A stretch of 64,000 bases of DNA from the NCBI RefSeq assembly GCF_963678635.1, contig NC_087064.1:84563847-84627846 (forward strand). The letters are read 5' to 3'. Below, piece after piece: positions 24,401 through 36,600 of the stretch; position 1 is the first letter of the stretch; every line of letters begins with the position of its first letter. The position numbers and the translations under genes are program-made. Source of the stretch: Symsagittifera roscoffensis. Lineage: Eukaryota; Xenacoelomorpha; Acoela; Convolutidae. Under the pieces are notes generated by a model. It saw only the letters and a program-made list of their open reading frames with translations. It had not been told where the DNA came from and did no database searches.

Positions 24401-25871
24401 GTTCGTTGACGACCTGTTATTCTCACGCTTATCTCGCTACGATCTCAATCTTTGTTCTGTTTAAATCAAGTTCGTTGACGACCTGTTATTCTCACGCTTA
24501 TCTCGCTACGATCTCACTTTGTTCTGTTTAAATCAAGTTCATTGGCGACCTGTTATTCTCAAGCTTATCTCGCTACGATCTCACTCCTTGTTTTGTTTAA
24601 AAACAAGTTCGTTCACGACTTGTTATTCTCATGCTTACCTCGCTACGATCTCACTCTTTGTTCTGATTAAATCAAGTTCGTTGACGAACTGTTATTCTCA
24701 TGCTTATCTCGCTACGATCTCACTTTGTTCTGTTTAATTCAAGTTCATTGACGACCTGTTATTCTCACGCTTATCTCGCTACGATCTCACTCTTTGTTCT
24801 GATTAAATCAAGTTCGTTGACGACCTGATCTCACTCCTTCTTCTGCTTAAAAACAAGTTCCTTCACGACCTGTTATTCTCACGCTTATCTCGCTACGATC
24901 TACGATCTCACTTTTTGTTCTGTGTAAATCAAGTTCGTTGGCGACCTGATATTCTCACGCTTATCTCGCTACGATCTCACTCTTTGTTCTGTTTAAATCA
25001 AGTTTGTTAGCGACCTGTTATTCTCACGCCTATCTGGCTACAATCTCACTCTTTATTCTGTTTAAATCAAGTTCGTTGAGGACCTGTTGTTCTCACGCTT
25101 ATCTCGTTACGATCTCACTCTTTGTTCTGTTTAAATCAAGTTCGTTGAAGATCTGTTATTCTCACGCTTATCTCGCTACGATCTCACTCTTTGTTCTGTT
25201 TAAATCAAGTTCTTTGACGACCTGTTATTCTCACGATTATCTCGCTACGATCTAATTCTTTGTTCTGTTTAAATCAAGTTCGTTGACGACTGTTTTTCTC
25301 ACGCTTATCTCGCTACGATCTAATTCTTTGTTCTGTTTAAATCAAGTTCGTTGACGACTGTTTTTCTCACGCTTATCTCGCTACGATCTCACTTTTTTCT
25401 GTTTAAATCAAGTTCATTGACGACCTGTTATTCTCACGCTTATCTCGCTACGATCTCACTCTTTGTTCTGATTAAATCAAGTTCGTTGACGACCTGTTAT
25501 TCTCATGCTTATCTCGCTACGATCTCACTCTTTGCTCTGTTTAAAAACAAGTTCGTTCACGACCTGTTATTCTGACGCTTATCTCGCTACGATCTCACTT
25601 TTTGTTCTGTTTAAATCAAGTTCGTTGAAGATCTGTTATTCTCACGCTTATCTCGCTACGATCTCACTCTTTGTTTTGTTCAAATCAAGTTCGTTGACGA
25701 CCTGTTATTCTCACGCTTATCTCGCTACGATCTCACTCTTTGATCTGTTTAAATCAAGTTCGTTGACGACCTGTTATTCTCACGCTTATCTCGCTATGAT
25801 CTCACTCCTTGTTCTGTTTAAAAACAAGTTCGTTCACGACATGTTATTCTCACGCTTATCTCGCTACGATC
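24401..25871 (+). repeat. First appearance of deleted monomers and 7-bp duplication
   Basis: Two new monomer forms enter here: a -2 form (ATCTCACTTTGTTCTG, near 24511 and 24719) and a -1 form (GACGACTGTTTTTC, near 25288 and 25351). A 7-bp internal duplication (TACGATCTACGATC) starts at 24894. Two consecutive monomers with GATCTAATTC followed by GACGACTGTT form a local dimer near 25245-25360. The order from about 24.74 kb is matched by 27.5 kb at an offset of 2787 bp. Confidence 0.85.
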
Positions 25872-26930
25872 TCACTCGTTGTTCTGATTAAATCAAGTTC
25901 GTTGACGACCTGATCTCACCCCGTGTTCTGTTTAAAAACAAGTTCGTTCATGACCTGTTATTCTCACGCTTATCTCGCTACGATCTCACTCTTTGTTCTG
26001 TTTAAATCAAGTTGATTGGCGACCTGTTATTCTCACGCTTATCTCGCTACGATCTCACTCTTTGTTCTGTTTAAACCAAGTTTGTTGCCGACCTGTTTTT
26101 TTTCACGCTTATCTCGCTTCGATCTCACTCCTTGTTCTGTTTAAAAACAAATTCGTTCACGACCTGTTGTTTTCACGCTTATCTCGCTACGATCTCACTC
26201 TTTGTTCTGTTTAAATCAAGTTCGTTGGCGACCTGTTATTCTCACGCTTATCTTGTTACGATCTCACTCTTTGTTCTGTTTAAATCAATATTGTTGACGA
26301 CCTGTTATTCTCACGCTTATCTCGCTACGATCTCACTATTTATTCTGTTTAAATCAAGTTTGTTGAGGACCTGTTATCCTCACGCTTATCTCGCTACGAT
26401 CTCACTCTTTGTTCTGTTTAAATCAAGCTCGTTGACGACCTATTATTCTCAAACTTATCTCGCTACGATCTCACTCTTTGTTCTGTTTAAATCAAGTTCG
26501 TTGACGACCTGTTATTCTCGCGCTTATCTCGCTACAATCTCACTCTTTGTTTTGTTTAAATTAAGTTCGTTGACGACCTGTTATTCTCACGCTTATCTCG
26601 CTACGATCTCACTCTTTGTTCTGTTGAAATCAAGTTCATTGATGACCTGTTATTCTCATGCTTATCTCGCTACGATCTCACTCTTTGTTCTGTTTAAAAT
26701 CAAGTTCGTTCACGACTTGTTATTCTCACGCTTATCTCGCTACGATCTCACTCTTTGTTCTGTTTAAATCAAGTTCGTTGACGACCTGTTTTTCTCAAGC
26801 TTATCTCGCTACGATCTCCCTCCTTGTTCTGTTTAAAAACAAGTTCGTTCACGACTTGTTATTCTCACGCTTACCTCGCTACGATCTCACTCTTTGTTCT
26901 GATTAAATCAAGTTCGTTGACGACCTATTA
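25872..26930 (+). repeat. Copy 2 of the 2581-bp-offset segmental duplication
   Basis: This matches 23291-24349 monomer by monomer. Differences include TTCGTGTTCTG near 25921, TTGATTGGCG near 26013, CTCGCGC near 26517, and a TTTAAAATCAAG monomer near 26693 that reaches 70 bp by a different route from the usual AAAAAC form. Confidence 0.85.
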
Positions 26931-27124
26931 TTCTCACGCTTATCTCGCTACGATCTCACTTTGTTCTGCTTAAATGAAGTTCATTGACGACCTGTTATTT
27001 TCAAGCTTATCTCGCTACGATCTCACTCCTTGTTCTGTTTAAAAACAAGTTCGTTCACAACTTGTTATTCTCACGCTTACCTCGCTACGATCTCACTCTT
27101 TGTTCTGATTAAATCAAGTTCGTT
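26931..27124 (+). repeat. Linker monomers, part of a local 346-bp repeat
   Basis: Three monomers including CTGCTTAAATGAAG with TTCATTGACG and TTATTTTCAAGC. The same combination recurs at about 27311-27480, roughly 346 bp (five monomers) away, so a short tandem duplication spans about 26.9-27.5 kb. Confidence 0.75.
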
Positions 27125-29065
27125 GACGATCTGTTATTCTCACGCTTATCTCGCTACGTTCTCACTTTTTGTTCTAATTAAAAACAAGTTCGTTGACGAC
27201 CTGTTATTCTCACGCTTATCTCGCTACGATCTCACTCTTTGTTCTGTTTAAATCAAGTTCGTTGACGACCTATTATTCTCACGCTTATCTCGCTACGATC
27301 TCACTTTGTTCTGCTTAAATGAAGTTCATTGACGACCTGTTATTTTCAAGCTTATCTCGCTACGATCTCACTCCTTGTTCTGTTTAAAAACAAGTTCGTT
27401 CACAACTTGTTATTCTCACGCTTACCTCGCTACGATCTCACTCTTTGTTCTGATTAAATCAAGTTCGTTGACGATCTGTTATTCTCACGCTTATCTCGCT
27501 ACGATCTCACTTTGTTCTGTTTAAATCAAGTTCATTGACGACCTGTTATTCTCACGCTTATCTCGCTACGATCTCACTCTTTGTTCTGATTAAATCAAGT
27601 TCGTTGACGACCTGATCTCACTCCTTCTTCTGCTTAAAAACAAGTTCCTTCACGACCTGTTATTCTCACGCTTATCTCGCTACGATCTACGATCTCACTT
27701 GTTGTTCTGTGTAAATCAAGTTCGTTGGCGACCTGATATTCTCACGCTTATTTCGCTACGATCTCACTCTTTGTTCTGTTTAAATCAAGTTTGTTAGCGA
27801 CCTGTTATTCTCACGCCTATCTGGCTACAATCTCACTCTTTATTCTGTTTAAATCAAGTTCGTTGAGGACCTGTTGTTCTCACGCTTATCTCGTTACGAT
27901 CTCACTCTTTGTTCTGTTTAAATCAAGTTAGTTGAAGATCTGTTATTCTCACGCTTATCTCGCTACGATCTCACTCTTTGTTATGTTTAACTCAGGTCCG
28001 TTGACGACCTGTTATTCTCACGCTTATCTCGCTACGATTTCACTCTTTGTTCTGTTTAAATCAAGTTCTTTGACGACCTGTTATTCTCACGATTATCTCG
28101 CTACGATCTCATTCTTTGTTCTGTTTAAATCAAGTTCGTTGACGACTGTTTTTCTCACGCTTATCTCGCTACGATCTCACTTTGTTCTGTCTAAATCAAG
28201 TTCATTGACGACCTGTTATTCTCACGCTTATCTCGCTACGATCTCACTCTTTGTTCTGATTAAATCAAGTTCGTTGACGACCTGTTATTCTCACGCTTAT
28301 CTCGCTACGATCTCACTCCTTGTTCTGTTTAAAAACAAGTTCGTTCACGACCTGTTATTCTGAAGCTTATCTCGCTACGATCTCACTTTTTGTTCTGTTT
28401 AAATCAAGTTCGTTGAAGATCTGTTATTCTCACGCTTATCTCGCTACGATCTCACTCTTTGTTATGTTTAACTCAAGTCCGTTGACGACCTGTTATTCTC
28501 ACGCTTATCTCGCTACGATTTCACTCTTTGTTCTGTTTAAATCAAGTTCTTTGACGACCTGTTATTTTCACGATTATCTCGCTACGATCTCACTCTTTGT
28601 TCTGTTTAAATCAAGTTCGTTGACGACTGTTTTTCTCACGCTTATCTCGCTACAATCTCACTTTGTTCTGTTTAAATCAAGTTCATTGACGACCTATTAT
28701 TCTCACGCTTATCTCGCTACGATCTCACTCTTTGTTCTGATTAAATCAAGTTCGTTCACGACCTGTTATTCTGACGCTTATCTCGCTACGATCTCACTCT
28801 TTGTTCTGTTTAAATCAAGTTCGTTGAAGATCTGTTATTCTCACGCTTATCTCGCTACGATTTCACTCTTTGTTCTGTTTAAATCAAGTTCTTTGACGAC
28901 CTGTTATTCTCACGATTATCTCGCTACGATCTCATTCTTTGTTCTGTTTAAATCAAGTTCGTTGACGACTGTTTTTCTCACGCTTATCTCGCTACGATCT
29001 CACTTTGTTCTGTCTAAATCAAGTTCATTGACGACCTGTTATTCTCACGCTTATCTCGCTACGAT
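27125..29065 (+). repeat. Copy 1 of a 3412-bp-offset duplication
   Basis: The stretch recurs at 30537-32477. Exact-offset markers are CTACGTTCTCAC (27156 and 30568), TACGATCTACGATC (27681 and 31093) and TTCTGACGCTTATC (GACG at 28773 and 32185). It contains CTGCTTAAAAAC monomers, a CGCCTATCTGGCTACAATC monomer, TTTAACTCAGGTCCG, and monomers with paired -1 and -2 deletions. Confidence 0.9.
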
Positions 29066-30405
29066 TTCACTCTTTGTTCTGTTTAAATCAAGTTCTTTGA
29101 CGACCTGTTATTTTCACGATTATCTCGCTACGATCTCACTCTTTGTTCTGTTTAAATCAAGTTCGTTGACGACTGTTTTTCTCACGCTTATCTCGCTACA
29201 ATCTCACTTTGTTCTGTTTAAATCAAGTTCCTTGACGACCTATTATTCTCACGCTTATCTCGCTACGATCTCACTCTTTGTTCTGATTAAATCAAGTTCG
29301 TTCACGACCTGTTATTCTGACGCTTATCTCGCTACGATCTCACTCTTTGTTCTGTTTAAATCAAGTTCGTTGAAGATCTGTTATTCTCACGCTTATCTCG
29401 CTACGATTTCACTATTTGTTCTGTTTAAATCAAGTTCTTTGACGACCTATTATTCTCACGCTTATCTCGCTACGATCTCACTCTTTGTTCTGATTAAATC
29501 AAGTTCGTTCACGACCTGTTATTCTGACGCTTATCTCGCTACGATCTCACTCTTTGTTCTGTTTAAATCAAGTTCGTTGAAGATCTGTTATTCTCACGCT
29601 TATCTCGCTACGATTTCACTCTTTGTTCTGTTTAAATCAAGTTCTTTGACGACCTGTTATTCTCACGATTATCTCGCTACGATCTCATTCTTTGTTCTGT
29701 TTAAATCAAGTTCGTTGACGACTGTTTTTCTCACGCTTATCTCGCTACGATCTCACTTTGTTCTGTCTAAATCAAGTTCATTGACGACCTGTTATTCTCA
29801 CGCTTATCTCGCTACGATTTCACTCTTTGTTCTGTTTAAATCAAGTTCTTTGACGACCTGTTATTTTCACGATTATCTCGCTACGATCTCACTCTTTGTT
29901 CTGTTTAAATCAAGTTCGTTGACGACTGTTTTTCTCACGCTTATCTCGCTACAATCTCACTTTGTTCTGTTTAAATCAAGTTCATTGACGACCTATTATT
30001 CTCACGCTTATCTCGCTACGATCTCACTCTTTGTTCTGATTAAATCAAGTTCGTTCACGACCTGTTATTCTGACGCTTATCTCGCTACGATCTCACTCTT
30101 TGTTCTGTTTAAATCAAGTTCGTTGAAGATCTGTTATTCTCACGCTTATCTCGCTACGATTTCACTCTTTGTTCTGTTTAAATCAAGTTCTTTGACGACC
30201 TGTTATTCTCACGATTATCTCGCTACGATCTCATTCTTTGTTCTGTTTAAATCAAGTTCGTTGACGACTGTTTTTCTCACGCTTATCTCGCTACGATCTC
30301 ACTTTGTTCTGTCTAAATCAAGTTCATTGACGACCTGTTATTCTCACGCTTATCTCGCTACGATCTCACTCTTTGTTCTGATTAAATCAAGTTCGTTGAC
30401 GACCT
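28561..30405 (+). repeat. 546-bp HOR (8-mer) with a 207-bp three-monomer insertion in one copy
   Basis: The TTATTTTCACGATTATC monomer recurs at 28561, 29107 and 29860 (spacings 546 and 753). The TTCTGACGC marker recurs at 28773, 29319, 29526 and 30072 (546, 207, 546). The simplest reading is an 8-mer unit of 546 bp (8 x 69 minus 6), with three extra monomers in the second copy. The minus 6 comes from two monomers per unit that each lack three bases: GACGACCTG is shortened to GACGACTG and CACTCTTTG to CACTTTG. Because both events fall in the same monomer the frame is restored, giving a 721-codon open frame at 28320-30485 that I do not regard as a gene. Confidence 0.92.
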
Positions 30406-30536
30406 GTTATTCTCACGCTTATCTCGCTACGATCTCACTCCTTGTTCTGTTTAAAAACAAGTTCGTTCACGACCTGTTATTCTGAAGCGTATCTCGCTAC
30501 GATCTCACTTTTTGTTCTGTTTAAATCAAGTTCGTT

Positions 30537-32477
30537 GACGACCTGTTATTCTCACGCTTATCTCGCTACGTTCTCACTTTTTGTTCTAATTAAAAACAAG
30601 TTCGTTGACGACCTGTTATTCTCACGCTTATCTCGCTACGATCTCACTCTTTGTTCTGTTTAAATCAAGTTCGTTGACGACCTATTATTCTCACGCTTAT
30701 CTCGCTACGATCTCACTTTGTTCTGTTTAAATGAAGTTCATTGACGACCTGTTATTTTCAAGCTTATCTCGCTACGATCTCACTCCTTGTTCTGTTTAAA
30801 AACAAGTTCGTTCACAACTTGTTATTCTCACGCTTACCTCGCTACGATCTCACTCTTTGTTCTGATTAAATCAAGTTCGTTGACGATCTGTTATTCTCAC
30901 GCTTATCTCGCTACGATCTCACTTTGTTCTGTTTAAATCAAGTTCATTGACGACCTGTTATTCTCACGCTTATCTCGCTACGATCTCACTCTTTGTTCTG
31001 ATTAAATCAAGTTCGTTGACGACCTGATCTCACTCCTTCTTCTGCTTAAAAACAAGTTCCTTCACGACCTGTTATTCTCACGCTTATCTCGCTACGATCT
31101 ACGATCTCACTTGTTGTTCTGTGTAAATCAAGTTCGTTGGCGACCTGATATTCTCACGCTTATTTCGCTACGATCTCACTCTTTGTTCTGTTTAAATCAA
31201 GTTTGTTAGCGACCTGTTATTCTCACGCCTATCTGGCTACAATCTCACTCTTTATTCTGTTTAAATCAAGTTCGTTGAGGACCTGTTGTTCTCACGCTTA
31301 TCTCGTTACGATCTCACTCTTTGTTCTGTTTAAATCAAGTTCGTTGAAGATCTGTTATTCTCACGCTTATCTCGCTACGATCTCACTCTTTGTTATGTTT
31401 AACTCAGGTCCGTTGACGACCTGTTATTCTCACGCTTATCTCGCTACGATTTCACTCTTTGTTCTGTTTAAATCAAGTTCTTTGACGACCTGTTATTCTC
31501 ACGATTATCTCGCTACGATCTCATTCTTTGTTCTGTTTAAATCAAGTTCGTTGACGACTGTTTTTCTCACGCTTATCTCGCTACGATCTCACTTTGTTCT
31601 GTCTAAATCAAGTTCATTGACGACCTGTTAATCTCAAGCTTATCTCGCTACGATCTCACTCTTTGTTCTGATTAAATCAAGTTCGTTGACGACCTGTTAT
31701 TCTCACGCTTATCTCGCTACGATCTCACTCCTTGTTGTGTTTAAAAACAAGTTCGTTCACGACCTGTTATTCTGAAGCTTATCTCGCTACGATCTCACTT
31801 TTTGTTCTGTTTAAATCAACTTCGTTGAAGATCTGTTATTCTCACGCTTATCTCGCTACGATCTCACTCTTTGTTATGTTTAACTCAAGTCCGTTGACGA
31901 CCTGTTATTCTCACGCTTATCTCGCTACGATTTCACTCTTTGTTCTGTTTAAATCAAGTTCTTTGACGACCTGTTATTCTCACGATTATCTCGCTACGAT
32001 CTCACTCTTTGTTCTGTTTAAATCAAGTTCGTTGACGACTGTTTTTCTCACGCTTATCTCGCTACAATCTCACTTTGTTCTGTTTAAATCAAGTTCATTG
32101 ACGACCTATTATTCTCACGCTTATCTCGCTACGATCTCACTCTTTGTTCTGATTAAATCAAGTTCGTTCACGACCTGTTATTCTGACGCTTATCTCGCTA
32201 CGATCTCACTCTTTGTTCTGTTTAAATCAAGATCGTTGAAGATCTGTTATTCTCACGCTTATCTCGCTACGATTTCACTCTTTGTTCTGTTTAAATCAAG
32301 TTCTTTGACGACCTGTTATTCTCACGATTATCTCGCTACGATCTCATTCTTTGTTCTGTTTAAATCAAGTTCGTTGACGACTGTTTTTCTCACGCTTATC
32401 TCGCTACGATCTCACTTTGTTCTGTCTAAATCAAGTTCATTGACGACCTGTTATTCTCACGCTTATCTCGCTACGAT
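30537..32477 (+). repeat. Copy 2 of the 3412-bp-offset duplication
   Basis: It carries the same marker order as 27125-29065. Differences include TTAATCTCAAGC near 31630, CCTTGTTGTG near 31733, and loss of CACGATTTCAC in favour of CACGATCTCAC near 32475, where the two copies part. The offset of 2113 bp between 30072 and 32185 shows that this copy also shares the 546-bp HOR content. Confidence 0.88.
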
Positions 32478-33060
32478 CTCACTCTTTGTTCTGATTAAAT
32501 CAAGTTCGTTGACGACCTGTTATTCTCACGCTTATCTCGCTACGATCTCACTCCTTGTTCTGTTTAAAAACAAGTTCGTTCACGACCTGTTATTCTGAAG
32601 CGTATCTCGCTACGATCTCACTTTTTGTTCTGTTTAAATCAAGTTCGTTGAAGATCTGTTATTCTCACGCTTATCTCGCTACGATCTCACTCTTTGTTAT
32701 ATTTAACTCAAGTCCGTTGACGACCTGTTATTCTCACGCTTATCTCGCTAAGATTTCACTCTTTGTTCTGTTTAAATCAAGTTCTTTGACGACCTGTTAT
32801 TCTCACGATTATCTCGCTACGATCTCACTCTTTGTTCTGTTTAAATCAAGTTCGTTGACGACTGTTTTTCTCACGCTTATCTCGCTACAATTTCACTTTG
32901 TTCTGTTTAAATCAAGTTCATTGACGACCTATTATTCTCACGCTTATCTCGCTACGATCTCACTCTTTGTTCTGATTAAATCAAGTTCGTTCACGACCTG
33001 TTATTCTGACGCTTATCTCGCTACGATCTCACTCTTTGTTCTGTTTAAATCAAGTTCGTT
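31690..33060 (+). repeat. 823-bp tandem offset (12-mer), partly overlapping
   Basis: The stretch from about 31690 recurs at +823 bp, with equivalent points 31732/32555 and 32185/33008. Twelve monomers with two three-base-deleted members and one 70-bp member account for 823 (828-6+1). Variants distinguishing the copies are TTATATTTAAC (near 32698) against TTATGTTTAAC, CTAAGATTTCAC (near 32749) and CTACAATTTCAC (near 32885). Confidence 0.82.
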
Positions 33061-33500
33061 GAAGATCTGTTATTCTCACGCTTATCTCGCTACGATCTCA
33101 CTCTTTGTTATGTTTAACTCAAGTCCGTTGACGACCTGTTATTTTCACGCTTATCTCGCTACGATTTCACTCTTTGTTCTGTTTAAATCAAGTTCTTTGA
33201 CGACCTGTTAATCTCACGATTATCTCGCTACGATCTCACTCTTTGTTCTGTTTAAATAAAGCTCGTTGACGACTGTTTTTCTCACGCTTATCTTGCTACG
33301 ATCTCACTTTGTTCTGTTTAAATCAAGTTCATTGACGACCTGTTATTCTCACGCTTATCTCGCTACGATCTCACTCTTTGTTCTGATTAAATCAAGTTCG
33401 TTGACGACCTGTTATTCTCACGCTTATCTCGCTACGATCTCACTCCTTCTTCTGCTTAAAAACAAGTTCCTTCACGACCTGTTATTCTGACGCTTATCTC
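33061..33500 (+). repeat. Linker segment before the 1029-bp HOR
   Basis: Six to seven monomers: TTTAACTCAAGTCC, TTTGACGACC with TTAATCTCACGATT, TTTAAATAAAGCTC with a -1 junction, CTTGCTACGATCTCACTTTG, a TTCTGATTAAATC monomer and a CTTCTTCTGCTTAAAAAC 70-bp monomer. The order matches the 1099-bp unit described for the next block. Confidence 0.78.
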
Positions 33501-35558
33501 GCTACGATCTCATTTTTTGTTCTGTGTAAATCAAGTTCGTTGGCGACCTGATATTCTCACGCTTATCTCGCTACGATCTCACTCTTTGTTCTGTTTAAAT
33601 CAAGTTTGTTAGCGACCTGTTACTCTCACGCTTATCTGGCTACGATCTCACTCTTTATTCTGTTTAAATCAAGTTCGTTGAGGACCTGTTGTTCTCACGC
33701 TTATCTCGTTACGATCGCACTCTTTGTTCTGTTTAAATCAAGTTCGTTGAAGACCTGTTATTCTCACGCTTATCTCGCTACGATCTCACTCTTTGTTATT
33801 TTTAACTCAAGTCCGTTGACGACCTGTTATTCTCACGCTTATCTCGCTACGATTTCACTCTTTGTTCTGTTTAAATCAAGTTCTTTGACGACCTGTTATT
33901 CTCAAGATTATCTCGCTACGATCTCACTCTTTGTTCTGTTTAAATCAAGTTCGTTGACGACTGTTTTTCTCACGCTTATCTCGCTACAATTTCACTTTGT
34001 TCTGTTTAAATCAAGTTCATTGACGACCTATTATTCTCACGCTTATCTCGCTACGATCTCACTCTTTGTTCTGATTAAATCAAGTTCGTTCACGACCTGT
34101 TATTCTGACGCTTATCTCGCTACGATCTCACTCTTTGTTTTGTTTAAATCAAGTTCGTTGAAGATCTGTTATTCTCACGCTTATCTCGCTACGATCTCAC
34201 TCTTTGTTATGTTTAACTCAAGTCCGTTGACGACCTGTTATTCTCACGCTTATCTCGCTACGATTTCACTCTTTGTTCTGTTTAAATCAAGTTCTTTGAC
34301 GACCTGTTATTCTCACGATTATCTCGCTACGATCTCACTCTTTGTTCTGTTTAAATCAAGTTCAATGACGACTGTTTTTCTCACGCTTATCTCGCTACGA
34401 TCTCACTTTGTTCTGTTTAAATCAAGTTCATTGACGACCTGTTATTCTCACGCTTATCTCGCTACGATCTCACTCTTTGTTCTGATTAAATCAAATTCGT
34501 TGACGACCTGTTATTCTCACGCTTATCTCGCTACGATCTCATTTTTTGTTCTGTGTAAATCAAGTTCGTTGGCGACCTGATATTCTCACGCTTATCTCGC
34601 TACGATCTCACTCTTTGTTCTGTTTAAATCAAGTTTGTTAGCGACCTGTTACTCTCACGCTTATCTGGCTACGATCTCACTCTTTATTCTGTTTAAATCA
34701 AGTTCGTTGAGGACCTGTTGTTCTCACGCTTATCTCGTTACGATCGCACTCTTTGTTCTGTTTAAATCAAGTTCGTTGAAGACCTGTTATTCTCACGCTT
34801 ATCTCGCTACGATCTCACTCTTTGTTATTTTTAACTCAAGTCCGTTGACGACCTGTTATTCTCACGCTTATCTCGCTACGATTTCACTCTTTGTTCTGTT
34901 TAAATCAAGTTCTTTGACGACCTGTTATTCTCAAGATTATCTCGCTACGATCTCACTCTTTGTTCTGTTTAAATCAAGTTCGTTGACGACTGTTTTTCTC
35001 ACGCTTATCTCGCTACAATTTCACTTTGTTCTGTTTAAATCAAGTTCATTGACGACCTATTATTCTCACGCTTATCTCGCTACGATCTCACTCTTTGTTC
35101 TGATTAAATCAAGTTCGTTCACGACCTGTTATTCTGACGCTTATCTCGCTACGATCTCACTCTTTGTTTTGTTTAAATCAAGTTCGTTGAAGATCTGTTA
35201 TTCTCACGCTTATCTCGCTACGATCTCACTCTTTGTTATGTTTAACTCAAGTCCGTTGACGACCTGTTATTCTCACGCTTATCTCGCTACGATTTCACTC
35301 TTTGTTCTGTTTAAATCAAGTTCTTTGACGACCTGTTATTCTCACGATTATCTCGCTACGATCTCACTCTTTGTTCTGTTTAAATCAAGTTCAATGACGA
35401 CTGTTTTTCTCACGCTTATCTCGCTACGATCTCACTTTGTTCTGTTTAAATCAAGTTCATTGACGACCTGTTATTCTCACGCTTATCTCGCTACGATCTC
35501 ACTCTTTGTTCTGATTAAATCAAATTCGTTGACGACCTGTTATTCTCACGCTTATCTC
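33501..35558 (+). repeat. 1029-bp higher-order repeat (15-mer), two copies
   Basis: Equivalent points are 33606/34635 and 34107/35136 (TTCTGACGC), both 1029 bp apart. Fifteen 69-bp monomers minus two three-base deletions gives 1029. Rare markers in both copies are TTACTCTCACGC, GTTACGATCGCAC, TTATTTTTAACTC, CAAGATTATC, TTCAATGACGAC and CTACAATTTCAC. The flanking spacings 33008-34107 and 34635-35734 are 1099 bp. That is 1029 plus one 70-bp CTTCTTCTGCTTAAAAAC monomer, so the 15-mer looks like a deletion derivative of a 16-mer. The two copies looked identical wherever compared. Confidence 0.92.
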
Positions 35559-36600
35559 GCTACGATCTCACTCCTTCTTCTGCTTAAAAACAAGTTCCTT
35601 CACGACCTGTTATTCTGACGCTTATCTCGCTACGATCTCATTTTTTGTTCTGTGTAAATCAAGTTCGTTGGCGACCTGATATTCTCACGTTTATCTCGCT
35701 ACGATCTCACTCTTTGTTCTGTTTAAATCAAGTTTGTTAGCGACCTGTTATTCTCACGCTTATCTGGCTACGATCTCACTCTTTATTCTGTTTAAATCAA
35801 GTTCGTTGAGGACCTGTTGTTCTCACGCTTATCTCGTTACGATCTCACTCTTTGTTCTGTTTAAATCAAGTTCGTTGAAGACCTGTTATTCTCACGCTTA
35901 TCTCGCTACGATCTCACTCTTTGTTATGTTTAACTCAAGTCCGTTGACGACCTGTTGTTCTCACGCTTATCTCGCTACGATTTCACTCTTTGTTCTGTTT
36001 AAATCAAGTTCATTGACGACCTGTTATTCTCACGCTTATCTCGCTACGATCTCACTCTTTGTTCTGATTAAATCAAGTTCGTTGACGACCTGTTATTCTC
36101 ACGCTTATCTCGCTACGATCTCACTCCTTCTTCTGCTTAAAAACAAGTTCCTTCACGACCTGTTATTCTGACGCTTATCTCGCTACGATCTCATTTTTGT
36201 TCTGTGTAAATCAAGTTTGTTAGCGACCTGTTATTCTCACGCTTATCTGGCTACGATCTCACTCTTTATTCTGTTTAAATCAAGTTCGTTGAGGACCTGT
36301 TGTTCTCACGCTTATCTCGTTACGATCTCACTCTTTGTTCTGTTTAAATCAAGTTCGTTGAAGACCTGTTATTCTCACGCTTATCTCGCTACGATCTCAC
36401 TCTTTGTTATGTTTAACTCAAGTCCGTTGACGACCTGTTGTTCTCACGCTTATCTCGCTACGATCTCACTCTTTGTTCTGTTTAAATCAAGTTCGTTGAC
36501 GACCTGTTTTTTTTCACGCTTATCTCGCTACGATCTCACTCTTTGTTCTGTTTAAATCAAGTCCGTTGACGACCTGTTATTCGCACGCTTATCTCGCTAC
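35559..36600 (+). repeat. 483-bp tandem duplication (7-mer)
   Basis: Equivalent TTTGTTAGCG points at about 35734 and 36217 are 483 bp apart (7 x 69). Both copies run through TATCTGGCTAC with TTTATTCTG, TTGAGGACCTGTTGTTC, TCGTTACG, TTGAAGACC and TTTAACTCAAGTCC with TTGTTCTC. The second copy starts at a CTCATTTTTGTTCTGTG monomer missing one T, near 36193. A T-run monomer near 36505 ends the shared order. Confidence 0.86.

Noticed and set aside
28320-30485. A 721-codon open frame on the + strand, and about 150 shorter ones
   Set aside because: These are translations of the satellite. One frame of a 69-bp monomer (23 codons) has no stop, so any run of 69-bp monomers is open. Starts are mainly TTG, frames break at 70-, 68- and 45-bp monomers, many HOR lengths are not multiples of three, and no promoter or non-repeat domain is visible.
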